Assembly: GCA_013054445.1 (NCBI GenBank)
Contig: JAAMPI010000019.1
Location: 1 to 64,000 of the forward strand
Direction of reading: 5' to 3'
Source of the DNA: Cudoniella acicularis
Lineage: Eukaryota; Ascomycota; Leotiomycetes; Helotiales; Helotiaceae
DNA length: 64,000 nucleotides
This document shows, one piece after another, positions 47,550-57,539 of the stretch. Under the pieces are notes generated by a model. That model made no database searches and had not been told where the DNA came from. It worked only from the letters and a program-made list of their open reading frames with translations. The position numbers and the translations under genes are program-made. Every line of letters starts with the position of its first letter. Position 1 is the first letter of the stretch.

Positions 47550-50044
47550 ATGTTTTCATCAGTTTTGCGCCTGGCGACTTTGTTCGCAACGGCCTCCGCC
47601 ATTGTAGAGCCGTTAAATACCACCATCTTGGGTCCATATGGTTCTGTCCCTCCTGTATACCCGTCTCGTGAGTCCTCCTTTTGCATTCATTCCAATCTCA
47701 CTCATCTGACATTTAACATAGCCAATGCAACTGGTGCGGGTGGTTGGGAGGATGCACTCGCAAAAGCCAAGGCTTTTGTTACCGAATTGACACTCGAGGA
47801 GAAGTCCGGTATGGTAACTGGAATTCCCGGACCCTGTGTTGGCAATATCATTGCAATTCCAAGACTTGGTTTTGGAGGACTTTGCCTTCAAGATGGACCT
47901 CTTGCTATCAGAATCGTCGATTATGCCAGTGTCTTCCCGGCGGGTGTTTCCGCAGCAGCATCGTTCGACAGGCAACTGATCTATGAACGTGGAGTTGCCA
48001 TGGGCGCTGAATTCCGAGGAAAGGGAGCTCACATTGCTCTTGGGTATGTCTCATTCCGAAATCTTAAATTCTTGATCCCTTGCTAATTCTAAACAGTCCC
48101 GTGGCCGGCCCTCTTGGTCGAAGTGCCTATGCCGGTCGCAACTGGGAAGGGTTCTCTCCTGATCCTTACCTGACTGGTGTGGCTATGGAAGAAACCATCC
48201 TCGGTCTCCAAAGTAATGGACTCCAATCTTGTGCCAAGCACTGGGTTGCTTATGAACAAGAAACCCAACGCAACCCGACATACGACACCAGTGGAAATCT
48301 TCTTCAAGAATCAGTGTCCTCCAACTTGGATGACAGAACCATGCATGAATTGTACATGTGGCCCTTTGCCAATGCTGTTCGTGCTGGTGTCTCAAGCATC
48401 ATGTGCAGCTACAATAGAATCAACGGATCATACGCCTGCGAGAATTCGAAGGCTCTGAACGGACTGATGAAGGAGGAGCTCGGCTTTCAAGGCTACGTGA
48501 TGAGCGATTGGGGCGGAACTCATTCCGGATTGTCTTCTATTGAGGGCGGCTTGGATATGAATATGCCTGGTGGTCTCGGTCTCTATGGGTTGATATTCGG
48601 CGCTAATAGCTCCTACTTTGGAGGCAATGTCACAACTGCTGTCAACAATGGAACCCTCGATGTCACACGGTTGGACGACATGGTTACCAGAATCATGACC
48701 CCTTACTACTATCTCGGCCAAGATAGAGACTATCCTTTGATCGACCCCTCCACCGCCGACCTCAACACTTTCTCGCCCAGGTCTACATGGTTCACAGATT
48801 TTGTTCTCAACGGAACTCGGGATGTCGATGTTCGAGCCGATCACGCTGCCATTATCCGAGAAATGGGTGCGGCCTCTACTGTCCTTCTCAAGAATGTCAA
48901 CAATGCTTTGCCGCTCAAGTCTCCCAAATCGATCATCGTTTTCGGAAATGATGCCAGCGAAGATACCGAAGGATACTACAACCAGGCCGACTTCGAGTTT
49001 GGTACTCTTTCTGTTGGCGGTGGATCCGGAACTGGACGATTGACCTATCTCGTGACTCCCCTCGAAGCAATCAAAGCCAAGGCTCAGGCCGACGGAGCTC
49101 TTGTTCAGCAATTCCTCAACAACACTTTGATTGCCACGACAAATATTTCCACATTGACCATCCCTCAATCGCCGGACGTATGCCTGGTTTTTCTCAAGAC
49201 TTGGGCAGAGGAAGGTGCCGATCGAACTTCACTAGATACTGACTGGTATGGAAACGAAGTTGTCGAAAGTGTTGCCTCTTACTGCAATAATACAGTTGTG
49301 GTAACGCATTCATCTGGCATCAACAACCTCCCTTGGGCCGATCATGAAAATGTCACGGCCATTATCGCTGCTCATTACCCCGGTCAGGAGTCTGGAAATG
49401 TCATCGCGGATATTTTATATGGTGTTTCTAACCCATCTGGCAAGCTGCCATACACCATTGCTTTGGAGATTGATGACTACAATGCCCCCCCAATCACCGC
49501 TGTCAACTCCACCGATCCTTACGCTTGGCAAGCATATTTTGATGAGAAGCTCGAGATCGATTATCGATATTTTGATGCGCAAAACATGTCTGTTCGATAT
49601 GAATTTGGTTTTGGTCTATCATATACAAACTTTTCGCTTTCTGGATTGACTGTTGCAAAGTCTGACAACTCCACTGTGTCATCTGTTGCAGCCGCACAAG
49701 ATACTGTTCCAGGCGGAAATCCAGGTCTCTGGGAAACTTTATACACAGTCAGTGTTGGAGTTGCCAACACAGGAGCCGTCAGTGGGGCGACAGTTCCACA
49801 GCTGTACATTACGCTGCCCTCATCCGCCCCCGCTGGTACACCCCCAAAGCAACTCCGTGGCTTCGAGAAAGTGAATCTTGCGGTTGGTGGAGCGCAAACC
49901 GTTGAGTTCCCCTTAATGAGGAGGGATTTGAGTTACTGGGATATTGTCGCTCAGGATTGGGTCATTCCGTCTGGCGAGTTTACTGTTAGCGTTGGATTTA
50001 GCAGTCGTGATATCAAGCTGACGGAAAGTATGACTGTTCTCTAA
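47550..50044 (+). CDS. Secreted beta-glucosidase, glycoside hydrolase family 3
   Basis: Three exons (47550-47667, 47722-48043, 48097-50044) encode 795 aa. A signal peptide (MFSSVLRLATLFATASA) precedes the N-terminal GH3 barrel: GGLCLQDGPLAIR, AGRNWEGFSPDPYLTG, KHWVAYEQETQRN and VMSDWGGTHSG, in which D284 is the catalytic nucleophile. The C-terminal alpha/beta sandwich follows (GAASTVLLKNVNNALPLKS), then PSGKLPYTIAL and YEFGFGLSYTNFSLS, and a final fibronectin III-like domain (LRGFEKVNLAVGGAQTVEF). Many NxS/T sites fit secretion. The enzyme would release glucose from cellobiose or other beta-glucosides. A sugar transporter starts about 530 bp downstream on the same strand, suggesting a joint role in using plant sugars. 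Length and motifs are normal and nothing appears broken. Confidence 0.95.
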
Positions 50045-50577
50045 TGGGCAGCAACGGTGATGGATGGCATAATGATTAATGACAATTCTTTTTCCACAAT
50101 CATTTTCGTTCATGGGTTATGCTTTCTTCGGCTCTTTTCATCGCAGAGGTCCTCTATCTTTTAGGTTCAGGTGGGTAAAACTGTGCGTGTCCTCAACCAA
50201 TTCTCTGGGATATTTGAACAATGGAAGGCTGAACTTGCGGGCCTCTGCAAATCATGATTTGTAAGACTTACATCCAGTACATTGGGAGTACTTGACTGGT
50301 AGAAGTTGCAGGACAATAAGTACCGAAAACGAATCAAAGTGCGGGGCACTCCACATCCCGTGGAATTATCCCCAACCCCTGAAGCGCGCGACCGGATCAG
50401 CTTCCCATAAAGAACTTCTAACAAGTAAGCAGGACATTTTTTCCAATTTTATCAACAACTTAATCTCATAGATACCACGACTGAGAAGTATAAATTGTTG
50501 GCAGCATCACCCCAACCTCTCGTGGATACATACTTCTTACAGGCAGACGCGTGCCCTACACTTGAAGTCTATAGAAG
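50045..50577. other. Intergenic with sugar-transporter promoter
   Basis: A TATAAA lies at 50489-50494, 84 bp before the transporter start. No gene was seen. Confidence 0.5.
50489..50494 (+). promoter_or_regulatory. Putative TATA box of the sugar transporter gene
   Basis: TATAAA 84 bp upstream of the ATG, nearly the same spacing as in the neighbouring beta-glucosidase gene. Confidence 0.4.
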
Positions 50578-52229
50578 ATGGAGGCCATATCACAACCCGT
50601 TCGTGGCCGCCTCTCCACAATGTGGGAGGAGAAGAGGGTTATCATTATCTGCTTCCTTATTGGCTTCGCTCAATTTCAATATGGGTACGATTCAGCAGCT
50701 GTCGCGGGATTTCAAAGCATGCCAGGCTTCCTACGCGTTTTTGGATATCCTGAAGTAAGTCACTCTGAAGCAATGCAGGTTGCCTCGATACATTCCTTTG
50801 CTCCGCTGGCTTCGTGGTTTTTCATCATCGGTGCTTGATCTTCGCTAATGAAGAACTTTAGCCACATATCACCATTGGTTACAATATTAGTACCAAAGTC
50901 CAGCGATTGATCCAAAGTTTGATGAACGTGGGTGGCTTGGTTGCTTCTTTCGGAGTTTATGCCCTCGGACCTCGTGCAAGCCGTCGACTCGGTATCTGGA
51001 TTGCGTGTGCCGTTGGACTTGTCGCCATCTCGGTTCAAATTGGCTCCACAACGATAGGAGCTCTATATGCTGGGAGATTTCTACTTGGAGTATCTAATGC
51101 ATTTTACCTCACATTTTCTGTCACATACATGAGCGAAATAGCTCCAGCCCATCTTCGTGGCTCTGTGGTTGGCATGGTCACATTTCACACATCTCTTGGA
51201 GCACTTTTCGGCATTCTTGTCGACAACTACACTAATGAGTCTCTCGAGCGGAAATCCTACCAAATTCCCCTGGGCGTAATGTACATCATTCCACTTTTCC
51301 TGGCGACAACTCTCATCTTCTTACCAGACACGCCTCGTTATTACATCTCCCGTGGCGAACACGACAACGCAGTTTTATCAATCAGAAAAACACGTGGCCT
51401 CACAAACATGAACCATATTCTTGCAGAGGTTTCGGATATTCAAGCCGCATGGGATAAGGAACAAGAGCTGCATGGAAGCGCGCAAATAATGGATATGTTT
51501 CGTGGAAGTGATCTTCGGCGTACATTGATCACCTTCGGGGCATCGGTTGGCCAAACTGCAACCGGAGTTGTATTTCTCGCTGGCTACTCCGTTTACTTTT
51601 ACGTCCAGGCTCGCATCGGAACACCATTTGTGTGGGTTATGGTTGGACTCGCTATTGCTCTCACTGGAAATATGGGTTCATTCCCCGCCATGAGATTTCT
51701 TAACCGCCGGCCCTTGCTCATCACCTGCTCCATCATATCCTCAATAATGATGTTTGCCATGGCAATTGTCTACACCAAATCAGCACTTGGCTCCTCATCC
51801 GCCGGCAAAGCCCTCGTCGGCCTCAGCATCGTCTACACCTGGATCTACGGCGTAGGACAAGGGCCCGTCCTCTGGGCCATCACCTCCGAAATTCCCTCGC
51901 AGCGACTCCGATCCCAGACCGTAGGTATCGCCAGCGGAATCAACTTCATTTTCGCCTGGCTTTGCTCATTCTTCACTCCATACTTCATCAATCACGACGC
52001 ACTCAATTGGGGTCCGAAATATGGTTATATTTGGGGCGCTAGCAATGTGATTCTCGTGCTTTGGATATTCTTTTTTGTTCCCGAGACGAAGGGGAGGAGT
52101 TTGGAGCAGTTGGATGAGTTGTTCCAGAAGGGAGTGCCGACTTGGAAGTTTGAGGGTTATGTTACGGATCATCAGCTTGTGGATGCGGCTGCGGATAAAG
52201 AAGTTGAGGGGGAAATTGGAAAGGAATGA
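50578..52229 (+). CDS. MFS sugar transporter (SP family)
   Basis: Two exons (50578-50754 and 50862-52229) separated by a 107-nt intron encode 514 aa with about 12 hydrophobic segments. TM1 reads FLIGFAQFQYGYDSAAV, typical of hexose/alpha-glucoside-type fungal carriers. Other family marks are YMSEIAPAHLRGSVVG, LPDTPRYYISRGEHDNA after TM6, and the closing PETKGRSLEQLDELFQ. The protein is expected in the plasma membrane, importing sugars with protons. The substrate cannot be read from sequence; the beta-glucosidase next door makes glucose or a beta-linked disaccharide plausible. The Ser/Met-rich N-terminus is short and cytosolic. Confidence 0.93.
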
Positions 52230-53578
52230 GAGGGACTACACTTTTTTTATTTTTAAACCATGGATTTGAATACAGCAACTGCAATATGTAATGCAGTTAC
52301 AGGTCCGATGGCTCTTTTTCTCTTGTTTATAAGTACGTTTATTCCTTAGGACTTGAAGTCTTTGCCTTCTTACCCGAGTGCATGTAGCTGTCATATGCAG
52401 TACTAATAATACTAACCAGTATACTTGAGTGATAAACAGAGCGGTCTGGGATGTCTCTCTCTCAGCGCCAAAAATGCATAGCGCCTTACAGCCGTGGGGC
52501 GATTACTGAGGCCATCCTGGCTATGTCTATTATCAATTGTTATTACAGATTTTACTTCTGCAACGCAAATCGCTGGGCAGTTAAGCTGCTTTACTGTGAG
52601 GGCCTATATAGGCTCGTCTATGATTTTGAAATCCATTCTCACGAGTAATCATTGACCTATAGTACGTCGTTTTCCAAATGTGAAATACTGATTGCGAAAG
52701 AAAATCTGGAATAGCTTCAACTTTTAAGCAATAGCAAATCTTATTGGGAAAAGCTTGGTCAGGTCCGAAATAAACCTTGCAGGCAGTTACTACTGGATGC
52801 AAACTCTATAAGACTCCTGAGAGGGATCGAATCTGAGGTCCCACAGTGTTATCTCCAAAGGATTACTGTTTCAACGAATCACACACATCTGGATCTCAGG
52901 TATTTTGATTAAAGAGCACCAAAGTTGTCTAGTGACATTTCAATCTAGCCAAATCCAACAATTAGCAAGCTTTATTTCCAAACCTAAGAATCTCATACGC
53001 TGAATTATACCGCCCTAACTTGGTCCGATTAGGGACCTCGCTGCACTGCCCCTGACCAAACCAAAAATGCTTTTAGTAGCAGCCAACGAAAATCGCTGTA
53101 CCGAAATAATACGATTCCCCGACGATAGAAGTCCTCCGAAACGGTTGGATAGGGTCATAATCAGTGAAGAACTTCAGCCTAGCCTCCTCCGTGACCGAGG
53201 GCCCTCCCCCTTTATCATTAACTAATCTATCCCTAGCCGTAAGACAAGCCACATGGTCAACCCCGACAAGTGCGTCGAGGTAAGCATAATTTTCTATGAA
53301 TAATAGGTGTTAGAGCGGGTCTGCTCCTCAAACATGCTTTTCGGTATTTCACTGACTATCATCACTTTCACTAGTATTCTATTATACGGAAAAGGATAAT
53401 TCAACCTAAATTACAATGACATTCTTAATAAAATCGAATTTTAAGTTGAAGTTTAATTGAAACATTTTTCTATTTTTTTGAAATATTAGCATTTATGCTA
53501 CTTTTATTTATGGTAGACAAATATTAGGCAAAAGAGAATTCAATTTATTAAAGGAAATTCGTGTAGTTGAAAATTTAT
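52230..53578. other. No gene seen
   Basis: The sequence is mixed to AT-rich. A tRNA-like B-box word near 52830 is not supported by an A-box or fold. The right end (53390-53578) is AT-rich. Confidence 0.45.
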
Positions 53579-55161
53579 CTATGACTTTCCACTTAAGACC
53601 ATCAAATCTTTAAGTGACTTAATATCCCAGTTACCCGTGTTATCTTCCATCGACTTCCCCGAGGCCAATTCGCTTTCCCATGCAATAAGAATATCCAGAT
53701 TGACACCCAGGCCCTCATCACTTTCATTTCCACTCAACATGTCCTCCTGAAGTCCTACAGGCCGCGGACTCAAAACCTCCTCCACACACCACATTTCACC
53801 GCTACCGACCAAAATAGCAACCTCCTCCTTGGACAGATCAACAGCATATCTCGGTCTCGGGCCTAGCCTCTCACCAATATCCACCTCAAAATTTTCAATG
53901 TCATAGTAGTCGTCCACGCGTCGGCCTTCCTCATCGAAATATGGACATGTCTCGCTGGGATTGATGTAGCTATTGCTGGATCGCAGGGCTAGGAGATGTC
54001 TAGTCAAAGTTAGAAAGAGGACGAAGGGTGTGAGGGCTTGTTGGGGGATGGAGGTCATGATGCGGCTGAGAAGTATAACGAGGACTTTGCGTTTAGTAGG
54101 GGAAGCGCTGTAATCGTGATTGCTAGCGGCGGTAAGGGTTAGGATGCGGAGGAGGGGATGGTAAATCTTTGGCTCCTTTGGCTTTCGGGGGAGCCTGGAG
54201 CGAGGTTGCATTTGCAATTGGGAGTTCCGTAGATATCGAGACAGGTTGAGGAGGAATGGTGGATCCGTTGGCATGTTTTTGGGCTCTTGTGGATCTCGAA
54301 AAGTGTAGAAAGTTTATGAAAACCTTACGGAGGCTGCGATGGCCTTGTTCAGGCGGCTGGCATTGTGGTTTTGATACCTATTGTTTGGCTTGGGCTAGAA
54401 CATCTCGTTGTGCGTTGGAATTGATATCAGCTCTAATAGCAGCAGTTTCGTCTTCATGCTTATTCGGCTCGTTCAGTGACAAGGAGTGGATATCAGAGAG
54501 AAGAAGAGTGAAATTGTCCGTAAATTTGAGGGCAATTTGTGGGTTATAACTGTTACACTGGTAATGAGAAAGAGTGGCACTGAGCACCTCGAGATGAAAG
54601 AGATATGGGTATTTTGCTTGACAGGAGCCGCCATTGGACTAACTTTCCCATTTTGAGCGTCGAGTGTAGTCGTGTACTTCTCTTGATTGCCAGGAATAAG
54701 AGGGTGAAGAGGAGTGATAATGTTGCACGTTGCCTTTCGAACCGAGTCATCAGCATCGAGGAAGTTGTTTTTAACTCGTTCGATTACTTCGACGACGCAA
54801 CAGGGTAGTGGATATCTATCTAGGTACCATCCTTCCCATGGATTGAAGGCGATTCGGTATTCGTCGTAGTGGCTCCGGTGCCAAGGACCTGGATTTATGT
54901 TAGTGCAAAAAGGGAGGTTCCAGTACGTGGCTTGCCGGTTTTGTGCCCTCAGGTATATGGGACTGATGCACAGACATAGCTATGACCCAAGGAGAAATGT
55001 CATTTTCAGCTAAATTTGTGTTGGTGATGCAGACGGGTCTTGGGGGAGCATCTTACCATTGCTGTTTGCAAAAGAGGTTGCTCTGTCCTGGCACTCATTG
55101 GAAGAGTTCGAAGAGTCAGTAAGTATGGAAGGAACCACTACGGCAGAATCAGCTGGATGTA
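53579..55161 (-). CDS. Unrecognised multi-exon gene, 5' end cut at a transposon boundary
   Basis: The minus strand has coding-like blocks in order: ADSAVVVPSILTDSSNSSNE, a GTAAGA-donor intron (55056 to 55010) into AENDISPWVIAMSVH, then WHRSHYDEYRIAFNPWEGW and DADDSVRKATCNIIT, then FTDNFTLLLSDIHSL, and a last open frame from 54274 with TSIPQQALTPFVLFL, YFDEEGRRVDDYYD and SKEEVAILVGSGEM ending at 53579. The exon joins between 54290 and 54960 are not resolved, and one in-frame stop lies near 54910. No signal peptide or start codon is visible before the frame meets the end of a Tc1/mariner element at 55162. I do not recognise the family. The gene may be truncated or interrupted by the transposon. 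Confidence 0.4.
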
Positions 55162-57244
55162 AGAGTAGGGGCCATTACTCTACGACCACTTAAGCAAGAC
55201 GCGTCGACGCGTCGATTTTTCGATGCCTTCCTTTTATAATTTATCCTTAAATCAACCATCAATACAAATCCCTTAATATCAAAGATGCAAGACTCAATCC
55301 TATCAAGTCCTCTTCGAGACAATCCGGATAGCGATTGGCATACTCCTGTGCGCGTAGTAAGTCCCCACCCCATTTGGGCCACCCCCCCCATTTGGGACAC
55401 CTTGCTTAGCTCACCGCCACTCCCCACCCACTCACTTTAAATAATTATATCTTTACAACACCTTATTTAATATCTTTTAAATTTGGCACATTTTTTGATT
55501 CGATCATAAAGAGTATATATACCGAAGAAGGCGTCATACGAGGACTCGAGGACATCATAAATAGCGCGTCTGTATGAAAAGCTAGTCTTAACTATAGAGT
55601 TCCGAGGTCTACACTTTAGAATCGTATTAAAGGCCACGAATCGTCTCGAGAAGCAGCTATACCTCTTTAGAAGCTTTCCCCGGTTTAGAAAAAACGTTTG
55701 AATACAGGCCGAGGCAATTGCCTGATTAGGCGAGTCCGATCTGCTAACCTACTAAAAGCTCTTTAGGAAGATTGTAAAAGGGTTTGACGAGAAGGACTAT
55801 GCTTTAGCACAGGCAGGGCTTCGAATTAAACAGTTAGAAGCTCGGGTCGAGCAATTAGAGCCTAGGAAAAGACGGAAGGTTCAGACTAGTCCGAATTCCA
55901 AGTTGTAGACATCTAGGCCATTAAAAAGGCTTAGATCGAGGCAGGAGATCGTGAAATTGATAAGGATGAATCTAATTCGTCTATAGAATCTATAGCTACA
56001 AGCGATTGTATAGAAGTTCAAGATTTGTCGAGTTAATAGGGTTGGAAGTAGGTGGGCTAGAATTAAGCGGGGTGTCCCAAATGGGGGGGCGGGGACTTAA
56101 TTCGAGCTTATGCACGCGATGGATTCTTATAACGCGAAATCGTCGATAAGACTATTGTACCATGACGGTCAATTCAGACGATATCAAGACAAGAATCTAG
56201 CCGACGATCATGAAAAAATAAAGTTTATAAGCCTTATTTAATGTCTATAAGAGAAATCCGCCGCTGTATTCGCTATATCGTAAAAGACTAGTCGACGCGC
56301 CGGCTATCAATTTCGCAGGTTAAAGCCTAGCTATGAGTGAAGGCCTCTGTTCGAACCACCCGTCGAGAACTACGCCGCGTAGGCTACCGCCGCTGTATTA
56401 CATGCCCTCGACCCTATATATCACGTAAGTAACCTAAGAAAAGACTGGGATTTGCGATGGAACACCGGTGGTGGGGGACATCGGACTATGTGGCACACAG
56501 GGAGGATGGTAAGGCCGGAGGCGACTAGCGGAAGGTTATTTGGCTAGATGAAGCTATATTCGAGGTTGGGAAGAGTAGAGGGATCTGGGTTATACGGAGG
56601 GTAGACGAAAAGCGCTATACGGATTATATAAAGTCCGTTTATAGGTTAGGGAGGGTTTCGGTCATGATTTATAGTGCTATTAGCTAGGACTATAAGTCGG
56701 AAATAGTCTTTATAGAGAAGCTTCCTAGATGTAAGGGTATTTGCTCTAAGGCCTACCTCTAGGAAGTTTTATAACCTGTGGTTTTCCCGCTATTCGAGTA
56801 ACTTAGGCTAGAGTATATCTTTATAGAAGACGGTATAAAGGTCTATACGGGGAAGGCCCGGCTTCCACGGCTATAGCACGGCATTCGTGGCTTTAATTAG
56901 CTACCTTGTTCGCTAGATTTAAACCTAATTAAGGAGATATAGCGGTGGATAAAAGAAAAGCTAAAGGAATTGCCGTATATGCTAAAAAAGAGGGGGAATT
57001 TGTACAAGGAGTTATAAAAGCTTTAGGATCGGGTAGATCCACGTGACTTCCAACATTATACCGAGTAATTAACTTGTAAAATTGAGGATATGATTAAAGT
57101 ACGTGGATTAACTACTATTAATTGATTCACATTCTTGATTTTAAGTTAAAATAATACAAATTGTGATTTTAGTGAGTTTTAAAAGTAAGAAGGTCATTTT
57201 CATAGCTCTCTCTTAGGTGTACGGAGAGTAAGAGCCCTAACTCT
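55162..57244 (+). mobile_element. Decayed Tc1/mariner element carrying a nested pogo-like insertion
   Basis: The left end (AGAGTAGGGGCC, then TTACTCT) and right end (GAGAGTAA, then GGGCCCTAACTCT) are imperfect inverted repeats flanked by TA (55160-55161 and 57245-57246). The plus strand encodes a recognisable but stop-filled transposase: HRWWGTSDYVAHREDGKAGG, WLDEAIFEVGK (first catalytic Asp), RRVDEKRYTDYIKSVYR, FIEDGIKVYTGKARL (second Asp) and CSLDLNLIKEI (the DxxE end). About 20 Trp/Gln positions are stops, consistent with RIP. Without the 740 bp of nested insert the element is about 1.34 kb, normal for this superfamily. Confidence 0.85.
55360..56097 (+). mobile_element. Internally deleted Fot1/pogo element nested in the Tc1/mariner copy
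   Basis: The ends AGTCCCCACCCC... and its inverse ...GGGGCGGGGACT share the core CATTTGGG(A/C)CACC and are flanked by TA on both sides (55358-55359 and 56098-56099). The 738-bp interior keeps only the C-terminal tail of a pogo-type transposase, with the helix YALAQAGLRIKQLEARVEQL followed by basic PRKRRKV. The main DDE catalytic region is missing, since full elements are near 1.9 kb. The insertion splits the 5' part of the surrounding element. Confidence 0.83.
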
Positions 57245-57268
57245 TACCTATAATTTCTATAATAGATA

Positions 57269-57477
57269 GACTGCGTGATGGGTACCCGTACACGGACCAG
57301 TTGGTCCGTGCCTAGCCGTGCGTCGGGTAAAGCCCTAAGGTTTTTTTTAATAAATATCGTATTTTCGTGATAGACCTGAAATTTCTAGTTCTGTCAAAAA
57401 ATCCGTATTAAATTTGGCCTAGAAACAAAAGGGAAGCACAGCCAAACGGGTACCCGTGGGTTACCCATCACGCAGTC
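57269..57477. mobile_element. 209-bp MITE with TA target duplication
   Basis: The left end GACTGCGTGATGGGTA is repeated inverted at the right end (TACCCATCACGCAGTC), and both ends carry an additional ACGGGTACCCGT-like palindrome. TA flanks both sides (57267-57268 and 57478-57479). There is no coding capacity. It sits 24 bp beyond the Tc1/mariner element and just before the DUF6603-like pseudogene. Confidence 0.85.
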
Positions 57478-57539
57478 TAATAATAGAGCAAACTTTTGAC
57501 GAAATGGACTTTCTATAGGTGCAAGATAAGTCTTCTACC

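Noticed and set aside
48428..49168. Minus-strand open frame of 246 codons
   Set aside because: Antisense to the GH3 gene in a region of strong plus-strand coding bias; no independent motif.
52780..52870. Possible tRNA on the minus strand, suggested by a GATTCGATCC word
   Set aside because: No A-box at the right distance and no cloverleaf pairing could be drawn. No tRNA was found elsewhere in the window either.
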